Assembly: GCF_021491355.1 (NCBI RefSeq)
Contig: NZ_JAKENF010000001.1
Location: forward strand, 310,001-374,000
Length of the DNA: 64,000 nt
Direction of reading: 5' to 3'
From: Alitabrizicola rongguiensis
GTDB lineage: Bacteria; Pseudomonadota; Alphaproteobacteria; Rhodobacterales; Rhodobacteraceae
A program made the position numbers and the translations under genes. Shown piece by piece: positions 46,860-55,076 of the stretch; position 1 is the stretch's first letter, and every line of letters begins with the position of its first letter. Under the pieces are notes generated by a model, which saw nothing but the letters and a program-made list of their open reading frames with translations, ran no database searches and was not told the origin of the DNA.

Positions 46860-47081
46860 CAGCGGTTCTCCATCCTGGCGGGCCGCGTCTAGGACGTGAG
46901 GGGAGGAGGAAGGCAGCCCGAACAAAGATGACGATGAGCAATCAGAGTGCTGCTGTCTCCTGCTGATTTCGCACTGGATCGCTGCAAGACCTGCAGCACT
47001 TATCATGCCGGAGAAAATCCGCCCCCGCAGCCATCGGCATGGTCAGGCCCAGACGACCAAGAAGTGACGGCTCAAGAGAGA

Positions 47082-47981
47082 TCAGCTGTAGCGCTCGGTC
47101 ATGGCTCGCGCGATCTGATCGGCGAACTTCGCGGCAGCGACCGGAAGGCTTCGTCCGCGCAACTGGCCAAGCAGAAGCTGCCCGGGCGCGGCATCCCGCA
47201 GATCGAGCGGGCGATATTGCAGCCCGTCCTGCCCTTGTGGCGGCAGGCCGATCGGGATCTGGAACGAAATCAGGTTCTCGGTGGTCGGATAGCGGCGCAG
47301 GAACTCGAAGCTGTCCGACTCGACGGTGGCCGGAAGACGGAACGAGGCCCGTGTCATGGCCGCATCGATCAGATGACGCACTCCGTAGGATGCAGTCGGG
47401 AGTCCGATCGGGTATGGCACGCAGTCACGCAGGCGGACGATCTCTTTCTTCGCCAGCGGGTGGTCCGCCGCCATGACAGCGCAAATGGTCTGCTGTACCG
47501 CTGTCAGCGTGTGAAAATCGCTGAAACGCACAGGCTCCAGCACCAGCGCAATATCCGCGGAATGATCGACAAGCGCCTGCTCGGCCGCATCTCGGTCGCG
47601 CAGATGCACGCTGAAGGTCACAGCCGGGTGGTCGCGGCGATAGAGCGATATCTGCTCGGGCAGGAAGAACGGGAGCAGCGCCTGGCTGCAGGCGATCGAG
47701 ATATGGCCGCGCCGTTCCCCCGAAAGATCGGCGATATGTGACCGGACTCGGTCCAGGTCGGAGATCTGGTTGCGGATGTGATGGATCAGCAACTCTCCCG
47801 CCGTCGACAGCCTTACCCCGCGCGGCAGCCGCTCGAAGATCGGAACCCCCAGTTCCTCCTCCATCGCCAGAAGCCGCCGGTTCAGCGCCGTCGAGGTGAT
47901 GGCCAGCGTCTCGGCCGCCTTGCGGATCGAGCCGGCCCGGGCGATCGCATCGATATAGCGTAAGGAGTCGAGATGCTTCAT
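47082..47981 (-). CDS. LysR-family regulator of the biuret/triuret module
   Basis: The ATG at 47981 gives 299 residues. They comprise a winged HTH (MKHLDSLRYIDAIARAGSIRKAAETLAITSTALNRRLLAMEEELGVPIFERLPRGVRLSTAGELL) and an effector domain (RRGHISIACSQALLPFFLPEQISLYRRDHPAVTFSVHLRDRDAAEQAL). It points toward the importer-hydrolase genes, 222 bases upstream of the binding-protein start, and probably controls them. The longer upstream frame lacks homology. The inserted element begins on its promoter side. Confidence 0.88.
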   Translation of the reverse strand: MKHLDSLRYIDAIARAGSIRKAAETLAITSTALNRRLLAMEEELGVPIFERLPRGVRLSTAGELLIHHIRNQISDLDRVRSHIADLSGERRGHISIACSQALLPFFLPEQISLYRRDHPAVTFSVHLRDRDAAEQALVDHSADIALVLEPVRFSDFHTLTAVQQTICAVMAADHPLAKKEIVRLRDCVPYPIGLPTASYGVRHLIDAAMTRASFRLPATVESDSFEFLRRYPTTENLISFQIPIGLPPQGQDGLQYRPLDLRDAAPGQLLLGQLRGRSLPVAAAKFADQIARAMTERYS

Positions 47982-48060
47982 GTCCGACCGATGCCGCAGG
48001 ATGATGGCACCAGATGCAGTCGCGACAGCCCCGCGGTCAAGCGACCGCTCATTCCGAATT

Positions 48061-48070
48061 GAAGTTTGGG
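48061..48070. repeat. left copy of 10-bp direct repeat flanking integrase element
   Basis: GAAGTTTGGG occurs here and at 50556-50565, in the same orientation on either side of the integrase, unknown gene and transposase remnant. It may be an attachment core (attL). The match is short and was found by looking for one, so support is modest. Confidence 0.3.
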
Positions 48071-48261
48071 GAGGAAATGGCGGACCCGGAGGCCGCCTCG
48101 GTCTAGGTGCTGCCAGTAGCATTTCGTCACGCCAAGCCACTGACATGGCTGATTTTCCCAGTTTCTCCGAACTGACTAGTGACTTCCTGTTGCAGCCGGA
48201 AGCCGTCCGATGCAGAATTTTTGGTGGATTGGTTGGCGGGTAATGACTGAAAGGCGTTCAG

Positions 48262-49551
48262 ATGCCGAAGAAAGCTCGGGAGCTAGGGCCGCTGGACATC
48301 AAGCGAATGGTGCGGCTCGGTCGCGACAAGACCGAGATGTTCTCGGTCGGCGGCGTGAGCGGCCTCTACCTTCAAGTTCTCCCAAGTGGGGCGGCGTCAT
48401 GGCTGTTGCGCGTCATGGTTGGCGAGAAGCGCAGGGAGATCGGGTTGGGGGGCTATCCCGATGTGACTCTTGCCGCCGCTCGGGAAAAGGCCAGACAGGC
48501 GCGGGACGCAATCCGGCAAGGCATCGACCCGGCTGAAGAGCGCAAAGCCGCCCGCGCTTCGCTGGTGGCTATGCAGAGGCGAGAATTGACCTTCTCGACA
48601 GCGATCGACCGATGCTTGGCTGGCAAACTGGACGCTTTCCGCAACCAAAAGCACAAGGCGCAGTGGCGGTCGACCTTAGCCACATATGCCGAGCCGTATC
48701 TGGGCAAGATGGTGGTTTCGGAGATAACTACCCAAGACGTGCTTCGGGTTCTTGAACCCATCTGGTCCCTCAAGACCGAGACTGCGTCGCGCCTTCGCAC
48801 GAGAATCGAGGCGGTTCTGTCTTGGGCTACGGTTGCTGGGCATCGGACGGGCGACAATCCCGCGCGTTGGGCGGGCAACCTAAAAGAGCTCCTGCCGTCG
48901 GCCGCGAAGGTGGCTAAATCTTCCAACTTCCCGGCATTAGCGCTCGACGACGCCGCGCGCTGGTTTGCAGACATTCAAGCCCGCCAAGGAACGACTGCCA
49001 GAGCATTGGAGTTTCTGGCTCTTTGTGCGGCGCGATCGGGCGAAGTGAGAGGTGCGCTGTGGAATGAAATCGACCTCGCAAAAGGGATTTGGACGATCCC
49101 TGCCACTCGGATGAAGATGGAGCGCGAGCATAGGGTGGCCTTGTCGAGCGCTGCAGTGAGGCTCCTGGGGGCACTGCCAATGCTGCATGGTAACCTCCTG
49201 GTTTTCCCCGCTCCGCGAGGTGGTGAGCTTTCCGACATGGCTCTTTCGATGGCAATGAAACGGATGCACACCGCCGATATGGAAGCAGGGAATCGTGGTT
49301 TTTTGGACCAAGTATCAAGGCGACCAGCCGTGCCACATGGTTTGCGCAGCACATTCCGTGATTGGGTGGCCGAGCGGACCAGCTTTCCCGGCGAAATGGC
49401 TGAGGTAGCGCTCGCACATCGCATCAGTAACGTGGTGGAGGCAGCCTATAGACGTGGCGACATGATAGAGAGGCGTCGTGCAATGATGGAAGGCTGGTCA
49501 GAGTTCCTCGCTTGCGAGTCCGGCAGTCCAGGGACGGAGGAGCGCGCGTGA
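48262..49551 (+). CDS. tyrosine recombinase / phage-type integrase (P4-like)
   Basis: The 429-residue site-specific recombinase has an N-terminal Arm domain of the DUF4102 kind (LGPLDIKRMVRLGRDKTEMFSVGGVSGLYLQVLPSG, EIGLGGYPDVTLAAAREKARQ). A core-binding helical domain and a catalytic domain follow with R258 (CAARSGEVRGALW), H359 and R362 (VPHGLRSTFRDW) and nucleophile Y396 (VVEAAYRRGD). All key residues are present, so it may be active. GC is visibly lower than in the neighbours. It is the first gene of a small element between the LysR gene and etfA. No tRNA gene is adjacent. Confidence 0.92.
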   Translation: MPKKARELGPLDIKRMVRLGRDKTEMFSVGGVSGLYLQVLPSGAASWLLRVMVGEKRREIGLGGYPDVTLAAAREKARQARDAIRQGIDPAEERKAARASLVAMQRRELTFSTAIDRCLAGKLDAFRNQKHKAQWRSTLATYAEPYLGKMVVSEITTQDVLRVLEPIWSLKTETASRLRTRIEAVLSWATVAGHRTGDNPARWAGNLKELLPSAAKVAKSSNFPALALDDAARWFADIQARQGTTARALEFLALCAARSGEVRGALWNEIDLAKGIWTIPATRMKMEREHRVALSSAAVRLLGALPMLHGNLLVFPAPRGGELSDMALSMAMKRMHTADMEAGNRGFLDQVSRRPAVPHGLRSTFRDWVAERTSFPGEMAEVALAHRISNVVEAAYRRGDMIERRRAMMEGWSEFLACESGSPGTEERA

Positions 49552-50309
49552 AGCGATTTGAGCCGTGCGACTGCTGGGAGCCGGGCTGCTTTCGCTGCGC
49601 CGTAGGTTTCGCAATTTTAAGACTTGGCTTTTCCATCGATTGCAATTGCTTCGCCAACAGGGGAACGCCTTGCCGCAACAGTTGCAATCGTCTTTACTTG
49701 GATTGGGCTTCTGCCTTTGCTCGTGCGAGCCCACCCTATCTAGAGTGGGCTAGACGGCGATTGGCACGATCCGGCCTAGTCGTAAACCAAGCCTTTGTCT
49801 TCAATGGCCATGAGCAGCTGGACGTTTCTGAAGAGGTTCGAGAAGGGAGAAGATTAACTGAAGAGGAGAGTTTTTTTGTTTCCCTGCGGCAGATCGAAGA
49901 TGCCGCTGCCAAGGAACTCAGTGTTGAAGTTGAACAAGATCCTGTCAGTTTCGATGCTGCTAAACTTCTAGTTGCATCAGCTATCAAGGAGGGGAGGCCA
50001 GTCCCTGCGCCGCTTCGCGCATGGGCATACGGTTTGATCACTGGCGAAACAGTCAGGCCGGTGGCCAAGGGCAAACTGCTTGGAGCGACGGACGCGCGCG
50101 ACAGAATGATCTGCATGCTGGTGCAAGAGTTGCTGGATGCCTTTTCCCTAAAGCCGACCTCCGGAGAGCGGGAAGCGGGAACAAGCGCCTGCAACGCGGT
50201 TGCAAAGGCCTTTGCTTTAGTCGGCTTGGCCCCAAGCAGCTACGAGGCTGTGATTGGCATCTGGGGGAAGCGCAAGAAGCACATGCAATTCGACAGCCGC
50301 GCGGATTAG
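49548..50309 (+). CDS. hypothetical protein of the integrase element
   Basis: I do not recognise a family. I choose GTG at 49548, overlapping the integrase stop by four bases and preceded by GGAGG at 49536-49540, giving 253 residues. The N terminus is unusually cysteine-rich (CDCWEPGCFRC near residues 7-17, and several more Cys to residue 46), which suggests a metal site. The C-terminal half is helical and ordinary for mobile-element proteins (PVPAPLRAWAYGLITGETVRPVAKGK, SACNAVAKAFALVGLAPSSYEAVIGIWGKRKK). Translational coupling with the integrase suggests a linked function such as an accessory factor. Confidence 0.6.
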   Translation: MKRFEPCDCWEPGCFRCAVGFAILRLGFSIDCNCFANRGTPCRNSCNRLYLDWASAFARASPPYLEWARRRLARSGLVVNQAFVFNGHEQLDVSEEVREGRRLTEEESFFVSLRQIEDAAAKELSVEVEQDPVSFDAAKLLVASAIKEGRPVPAPLRAWAYGLITGETVRPVAKGKLLGATDARDRMICMLVQELLDAFSLKPTSGEREAGTSACNAVAKAFALVGLAPSSYEAVIGIWGKRKKHMQFDSRAD

Positions 50310-50327
50310 TAAGAACTCTACCAAGAA

Positions 50328-50524
50328 GCTACAAACGACGAGCTGCAACCGGTTCGGCAGCTGCGCACCCACCTCGCGGACTTCATGGCAGCCTACAACT
50401 TCGCCCAATGGCTGAAGACGCTCGGGGGCTCATGCCCTACGAATCTATCTGCAAGATCTGGACACCAGAGCCGGATCGATTCATCCTCGACCCGATCCAA
50501 CAGATGTCGGGACCGAACTCTTAG
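50328..50524 (+). pseudogene. 3' remnant of an IS481-like transposase
   Basis: Translation shows QLRTHLADFMAAYNFAQWLKTL and then, after a one-base shift in a run of five G (50424-50428), GLMPYESICKIWTPEPDRFILDPIQQMSGPNS and a stop. This is the C-terminal end of the integrase-core transposases common in proteobacterial IS481-type elements. Only about 65 codons remain, with no inverted repeats or 5' part seen, so it is dead. It marks an older insertion at the right side of the integrase element. Confidence 0.65.
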
Positions 50525-50555
50525 GCACGCTACTTGACGTCCTCTTGATAAGGCC

Positions 50556-50565
50556 GAAGTTTGGG
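50556..50565. repeat. right copy of 10-bp direct repeat flanking integrase element
   Basis: This is the second copy of GAAGTTTGGG (first at 48061-48070), 33 bases before the end of etfA. If real, it would be attR and the element would span 48061-50565. Confidence 0.3.
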
Positions 50566-50598
50566 ATTCTCGCCGCCGGTCCTGGGGCGCTGGTGTCT

Positions 50599-51525
50599 TC
50601 AGAGCTTTTCGATCAATTCCGGGACGGCGGAGAAGAGGTCGGCCACGAGGCCATAGTCGGCCACCTGGAAGATCGGGGCCTCTTCGTCCTTGTTGATGGC
50701 GACGATCACCTTCGAGTCCTTCATGCCGGCGAGGTGCTGGATCGCGCCCGAGATGCCGACAGCGACGTAGAGGCTCGGCGCCACGACCTTGCCGGTCTGA
50801 CCAACCTGCCAGTCGTTCGGGGCATAGCCCGAGTCGACCGCCGCGCGCGAGGCGCCAACGGCTGCGCCCAGCTTGTCTGCCAGTTTCTCGATCAGCGCGA
50901 AGTCCGCTTCCGAACCGACGCCGCGCCCGCCCGACACCACGATCCCGGCGCTGGTCAGCTCCGGACGGTCCGAGGTCGCGGTCTTGTCCTCGACCCAGGA
51001 CGAGAGCGACCCGTCCTCGGCCGTGGCCAGCGCTTCGACCGGGGCAGACCCGCCCATCCCCACCGCGTTGAAGGTCGCGGTGCGCACGGTGAAGACCTTC
51101 TTGCCGTCGCCCGATGTCACCGTCTGCACGGCGTTGCCGGCATAGATCGGCCGCTCGAAGGTCGACGCATCGATCACCGCCGTCACGTCCGACAGCACCA
51201 TCACGTCCAGAAGCGCGGCCACCCGCGGCAGCACGTTCTTGTTGAACGCCGTCGCCGCGCCGCAGATATGCTCGTAGCCGCCCGCCAGCGACACGATCAG
51301 CGCCGCGGTCGGCTCCGCCATCCCGTGGCAATAGACGTGGTCGCCGGCAAACAGCACCTTCGCCACGCCCTCGAGCTTCGCCGCCTCGGCCGCGGCGGCA
51401 TCGCCGCCCTGGCCCGCGACCAGCACATGCACCTCGCCCAGACCCTTCACCGCGGCAACGGTCTTGGCGACCGCGTCCGTCGACAGCGCGCCCTCGTTCA
51501 CATCGGCAAGCAGAAGAACCGCCAT
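50599..51525 (-). CDS. etfA: electron transfer flavoprotein subunit alpha
   Basis: EtfA binds FAD and, with EtfB, carries electrons from acyl-CoA dehydrogenases to ETF-ubiquinone oxidoreductase. The 308-residue protein has the FAD domain motifs [65 protein letters not shown] and [12 protein letters not shown]. The N-terminal half is [18 protein letters not shown]. The start is one base after the etfB stop. It is last in an operon that starts with an acyl-CoA dehydrogenase. Confidence 0.96.
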   Translation of the reverse strand: MAVLLLADVNEGALSTDAVAKTVAAVKGLGEVHVLVAGQGGDAAAAEAAKLEGVAKVLFAGDHVYCHGMAEPTAALIVSLAGGYEHICGAATAFNKNVLPRVAALLDVMVLSDVTAVIDASTFERPIYAGNAVQTVTSGDGKKVFTVRTATFNAVGMGGSAPVEALATAEDGSLSSWVEDKTATSDRPELTSAGIVVSGGRGVGSEADFALIEKLADKLGAAVGASRAAVDSGYAPNDWQVGQTGKVVAPSLYVAVGISGAIQHLAGMKDSKVIVAINKDEEAPIFQVADYGLVADLFSAVPELIEKL

Positions 51526-51526
51526 C

Positions 51527-52288
51527 TCAGATCACCCCCGCTTCGTCTTTCAGTTTCGCGATCAGCTCGTCGACCGAGCCGACCTTCACCCCGGCCTTGC
51601 GGCCTGCCGGCTCGACCGTCTTCACGACCGTCAGGCGCGGGGCGACGTCGACGCCGTAATCGGCCGGCGTCCTGGTGGCCAAGGGCTTGGCCTTCGCCTT
51701 CATGATGTTCGGCAAGCTCGCATAGCGCGGCTCGTTCAGCCGCAGGTCGACCGTGATGATCGCCGGCAGCTTGACCTTGATCGTCTGCAACCCGCCATCG
51801 ACCTCGCGCGTCACCGTTGCGCTGTCGCCTTCGACCGCAAGCTCGCTCGCGAAGGTGCCCTGCGACCAGCCCAGAAGCGCCGCAAGCATCTGCCCCGTCG
51901 CGTTCATGTCATTGTCGATCGCCTGCTTGCCCGCCAGAACGAGGCCCGGCGCCTCTTCCCTGACGACACCCGCCAGCAGCTTCGCCACGGCCAGAGGCTC
52001 GATGTCGGTCTGCACATCCGCCGCCGCCTCGATCAGGATCGCCCGGTCGGCGCCCATGGCGAGCGCGGTCCGCAGCGTCTCCTGCGCCTGCTTCACGCCA
52101 ACCGAAACCACAACCACCTCGGTCGCGATCCCCTTCTCCTTCAGACGGATCGCCTCTTCCACCGCGATCTCGTCAAACGGGTTCATCGACATCTTCACGT
52201 TCGCAAGATCAACTCCCGTCCCATCCGCCTTCACGCGGACCTTCACGTTGTAGTCAATCACTCGTTTGACAGGCACCAATACCTTCAT
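51527..52288 (-). CDS. etfB: electron transfer flavoprotein subunit beta
   Basis: EtfB is the AMP-binding subunit of ETF. The 253-residue protein begins [20 protein letters not shown] and has [47 protein letters not shown] (the family signature) and [16 protein letters not shown]. It lies 16 bases downstream of a sugar-isomerase-like gene, so ETF is made here as part of a pathway operon rather than only as a housekeeping pair. Confidence 0.96.
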   Translation of the reverse strand: MKVLVPVKRVIDYNVKVRVKADGTGVDLANVKMSMNPFDEIAVEEAIRLKEKGIATEVVVVSVGVKQAQETLRTALAMGADRAILIEAAADVQTDIEPLAVAKLLAGVVREEAPGLVLAGKQAIDNDMNATGQMLAALLGWSQGTFASELAVEGDSATVTREVDGGLQTIKVKLPAIITVDLRLNEPRYASLPNIMKAKAKPLATRTPADYGVDVAPRLTVVKTVEPAGRKAGVKVGSVDELIAKLKDEAGVI

Positions 52289-52304
52289 CGGCGTGTCTCC
52301 GTTG

Positions 52305-53153
52305 TCAGCAGCAACGGCGGAAGCGGTCCACGATCACGTCCAGCACCTCGGACGGATCGCGCTTCCACCAATTCTCGGCCGAGAAGATCTCGACCTCGCA
52401 CAGGCCGGTGTATCCGGTCCCGTCTTCGACCGCTTGCCGTATCGCGCGCAGGTCCGCAACGCCATCACCCATCATTCCCCGGTCCAGAAGCATGTGGCGG
52501 GTGTCTTCCAGCCAGTCACAGAGGTGGTAACCCAACACCCTGCCCTTCGCGGCGGCAAGGATGTCGATCAGTGTCCGGTCCCACCAGACGTGATAGACAT
52601 CGACCGCGAGCCCCACATTCGGAGCGGCCACCCTGTCAGCCACGGCCAGGGCATCGGCCACGGTGAAGATGCAGGTGCGGTTTCCCCCGAACATCGGGTT
52701 CAGTGGCTCCAGCGCCAGCGAGACCCCTGCCGCCGCTGCGAGCGGGGCCGCAACGGCGACGCGCTCGGCCAAGCGCTTCTGAGTCTCGATCACGCCCTTG
52801 GTCCCGGGTTCGGTTCCCCCGGTCACGATCGTCAAAACCGGAGCGCCGAGTTCGGCCGCCATGTCGATCGAGGCGCGCAGATCGCCGTCGCCACGAGGGG
52901 CCTCGGACCCGACCAAATAGGGAGTGCGGCACAGGCCCACGACCTGCATCCCCGCGGCCCGCACACGATTGCCGATCTCGACCGCGCGGGGACCGATCTC
53001 GCGCCGCCAAAACACGATCCCGCCATAGCCCCGCGCCGCGCAGGCGTCGATAACGCGTTCGGGCGACCACCCGGCCCCTGCCCCGTCCAAGTTGTGGCCC
53101 AAGCTTGCAGTGTTCAGGGCCAGGGCCGAGTGGTCATTCGTGAAGTCCCGCAC
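52305..53153 (-). CDS. sugar phosphate isomerase/epimerase-like TIM barrel protein
   Basis: The 282-residue protein is of the xylose-isomerase-like AP-endonuclease-2 fold: [61 protein letters not shown] (Glu metal ligand), [13 protein letters not shown] (Asp and His ligands) and [16 protein letters not shown] (late Glu). Such proteins isomerise or epimerise sugars or keto-acids with a divalent metal. It is one base from the DUF993 gene and 16 bases from etfB. The substrate is unknown. Confidence 0.85.
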   Translation of the reverse strand: MRDFTNDHSALALNTASLGHNLDGAGAGWSPERVIDACAARGYGGIVFWRREIGPRAVEIGNRVRAAGMQVVGLCRTPYLVGSEAPRGDGDLRASIDMAAELGAPVLTIVTGGTEPGTKGVIETQKRLAERVAVAAPLAAAAGVSLALEPLNPMFGGNRTCIFTVADALAVADRVAAPNVGLAVDVYHVWWDRTLIDILAAAKGRVLGYHLCDWLEDTRHMLLDRGMMGDGVADLRAIRQAVEDGTGYTGLCEVEIFSAENWWKRDPSEVLDVIVDRFRRCC

Positions 53154-53154
53154 C

Positions 53155-54303
53155 TTACGCTCCGTAAAGCGCTAGGAGGTTCTTCATCCGGGTCACCGCA
53201 AGGCCGGGATCGCGCAGGAGGCCGCAGCCGTCGGCGAGGCGGAACACTTCGGTGAAATAGGGGAGCGGACGCATCGCCTGCGCGCCGTTCAGCATGACGA
53301 AATGCTCCTGGAAGCCGTTGAGCCAGGCCAAGAAGACCACCCCGGTCTTGTAGTATTGCGTTGGCGCGCGGAAGATCAGGCGCGCGAGCGGCACGGTTGG
53401 CTCGAGCGTGGCGCGGAATCCCGCCAGGTCGCCTTGGCCCAGAAGGCCCACCGCATGGGCGGCAGCGGGGGCGAGCGGGTCGAAGATGCCCAAGAGAGCG
53501 TGGCTGTAGCCCTGGTCATCGCCCGCGATCAGTTCGGGGTAGTTGAAATCGTCGCCGGTATACATGCGGACACCCGCAGGCAGGCGGCGGCGCATCAGGA
53601 TTTCCTTGTCCTTGTCGAGGAGGCTGATCTTGATCCCGTCCACCTTGGACAGGTTACGATGGATCACCTCGAGCGCCGTTTCCAGTGCGTCTTCGAACCG
53701 GGGGCTGCCCCAATAGCCGGCAAGGGCCGGGTCGAACATCTCGCCCAGCCAGTGCAGGATCACCGGCTTGTCGCAGGCCGCAAGAACCCGGTCGTAGACC
53801 TGCACATAGTCTGATGGTCCTTTCGCCACACGGGCAAGTGCCCGGCTGGCCATCAGGATGAGCCGGGCATCCAGTTTCTGGATCGCCTCGACTTGTTCCA
53901 GATAGGCGCGGATCACGTCATCCAGACTGCGGGCATCGACCGGGTTCAGGTGGTCGGTGCCGCAGCCGTTTGCCACCCGCGCCTCGGGCAGGTCTTCCCG
54001 GGTGCGGCGGATCAGTTCCAGCGCCCCGGGCCAGTCCAGACCCATGCCGCGCTGCGCCGTGTCCATGGCTTCGGCGATGCCAAGGCCGAGGCCATGCAGA
54101 TGGTGGCGGAATGCCATCGTCTTGGCCCAGTCCACCGTCGCCCGGCCCGAGGGGTCATTCGCGGTGAAGGGATCAGCCACGACATGTGCGGCCGAATAGA
54201 CGACGCGGGCGGCATCGCGGCCAAGCTTTCCGGCGGGAATAGGTGAGCCGGTCAGTGTGTAGTCGGACATCCGGCCCGCACAATCGGGAAGCGCAATCTT
54301 CAT
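53155..54303 (-). CDS. DUF993 family protein, aldolase-like
   Basis: The 382-residue protein matches the DUF993 family, distant relatives of the dihydrodipicolinate synthase/aldolase TIM barrels. Visible stretches include WAKTMAFRHHLHGLGLGIAEAMDTAQRGMGLDW, NGCGTDHLNP, KPVILHWLGEMFDP, DGIKISLLDKDKE (Lys in the place of a Schiff-base lysine) and YTGDDFNYPELIAGDDQGYSHALLGIFDP. I infer a retro-aldol or dehydratase step in the catabolic pathway. It is usually seen next to sugar isomerase-like genes, as here. The exact reaction is not known to me. Confidence 0.82.
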   Translation of the reverse strand: MKIALPDCAGRMSDYTLTGSPIPAGKLGRDAARVVYSAAHVVADPFTANDPSGRATVDWAKTMAFRHHLHGLGLGIAEAMDTAQRGMGLDWPGALELIRRTREDLPEARVANGCGTDHLNPVDARSLDDVIRAYLEQVEAIQKLDARLILMASRALARVAKGPSDYVQVYDRVLAACDKPVILHWLGEMFDPALAGYWGSPRFEDALETALEVIHRNLSKVDGIKISLLDKDKEILMRRRLPAGVRMYTGDDFNYPELIAGDDQGYSHALLGIFDPLAPAAAHAVGLLGQGDLAGFRATLEPTVPLARLIFRAPTQYYKTGVVFLAWLNGFQEHFVMLNGAQAMRPLPYFTEVFRLADGCGLLRDPGLAVTRMKNLLALYGA

Positions 54304-54314
54304 GGCCTGTCCTT

Positions 54315-55076
54315 TCAGAACCTTGGAACGAGCAAGCCGCCATCAGCGGAGATCACCTGTCCCGTCGTGTAGGGGAGTCGCCCGGAGGCAAGCGAGGCGA
54401 TGATGGTGCCCATCTCGTCCGGCGTGCCGACGCGCGGCAGAAGGGTCAGGCCTGCCTCGGCCCGGGCGCGGTAGCTGTCGATGACCGCCGCCGTCATGTC
54501 GGTGGCGATCAGGCCGGGCTGCACGTCGTAGACGTGAATGCCTTCGCGGGCGAGCCGCACCGCCCATGTTTTCGAGGCCATCGCGGCGGCAGCCTTTGAC
54601 ATGGCGTATTCGGCGCGGGGTTCGGCCACGGCGGTCGCATTCGACGAGGTGACGTTGACGATGGCGTGGAACACGTTCCGTTCCCGCCCTATCACCCGGC
54701 GCGCAAAGGCCTGGGTCAAGAAGAACATGGCCTTGGCGTTCACCGCCTGACAGCGGTCATAGCTGGCCTCGGTGACCTCGAGCGGGTCACCACGTTGCAT
54801 CACGCCGACGCCTGCGTTGTTTACCAAGGTGGTCAGCGGACCCAATTCGGTTTCGATCCGCTCAATCATCGCGGCATGGGCCGCGAGGTCGGTGACGTTC
54901 ATCGGAACTGCGAGCGCATCGCCCCCCAATGCGCGGACAGTTTTGACCGCGACCGGGAGATCGGCATCGTCGGGCAATCCGTTCAGCGCGACCGCGAACC
55001 CCTCGTGCGCCAGAGCCTTGGCTGCGGACAGACCGATGCCGCGTGAGGCGCCGGTCACAAGGGCAACGCGCTTCAT
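54315..55076 (-). CDS. SDR-family oxidoreductase
   Basis: This is a classical short-chain dehydrogenase of 253 residues: KRVALVTGASRGIGLSAAKAL (cofactor), TLVNNAGVG, NVTSSNATAVAEPRAEYAMSKAAAAMASK (catalytic Ser-Tyr-Lys) and VQPGLIATDM. It resembles 3-ketoacyl-ACP reductase-like members. The ATG at 55076 overlaps the acyl-CoA dehydrogenase stop; longer frames upstream lie inside that gene. It is expected to oxidise a hydroxyl intermediate or reduce a keto one in the same pathway. Confidence 0.88.
   Translation of the reverse strand: MKRVALVTGASRGIGLSAAKALAHEGFAVALNGLPDDADLPVAVKTVRALGGDALAVPMNVTDLAAHAAMIERIETELGPLTTLVNNAGVGVMQRGDPLEVTEASYDRCQAVNAKAMFFLTQAFARRVIGRERNVFHAIVNVTSSNATAVAEPRAEYAMSKAAAAMASKTWAVRLAREGIHVYDVQPGLIATDMTAAVIDSYRARAEAGLTLLPRVGTPDEMGTIIASLASGRLPYTTGQVISADGGLLVPRF

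Noticed and set aside
47982-48261. A tRNA or small gene as integration target upstream of the integrase
   Set aside because: No cloverleaf or convincing ORF is present, only a GC-rich hairpin near 48085-48106 and the 10-bp repeat.
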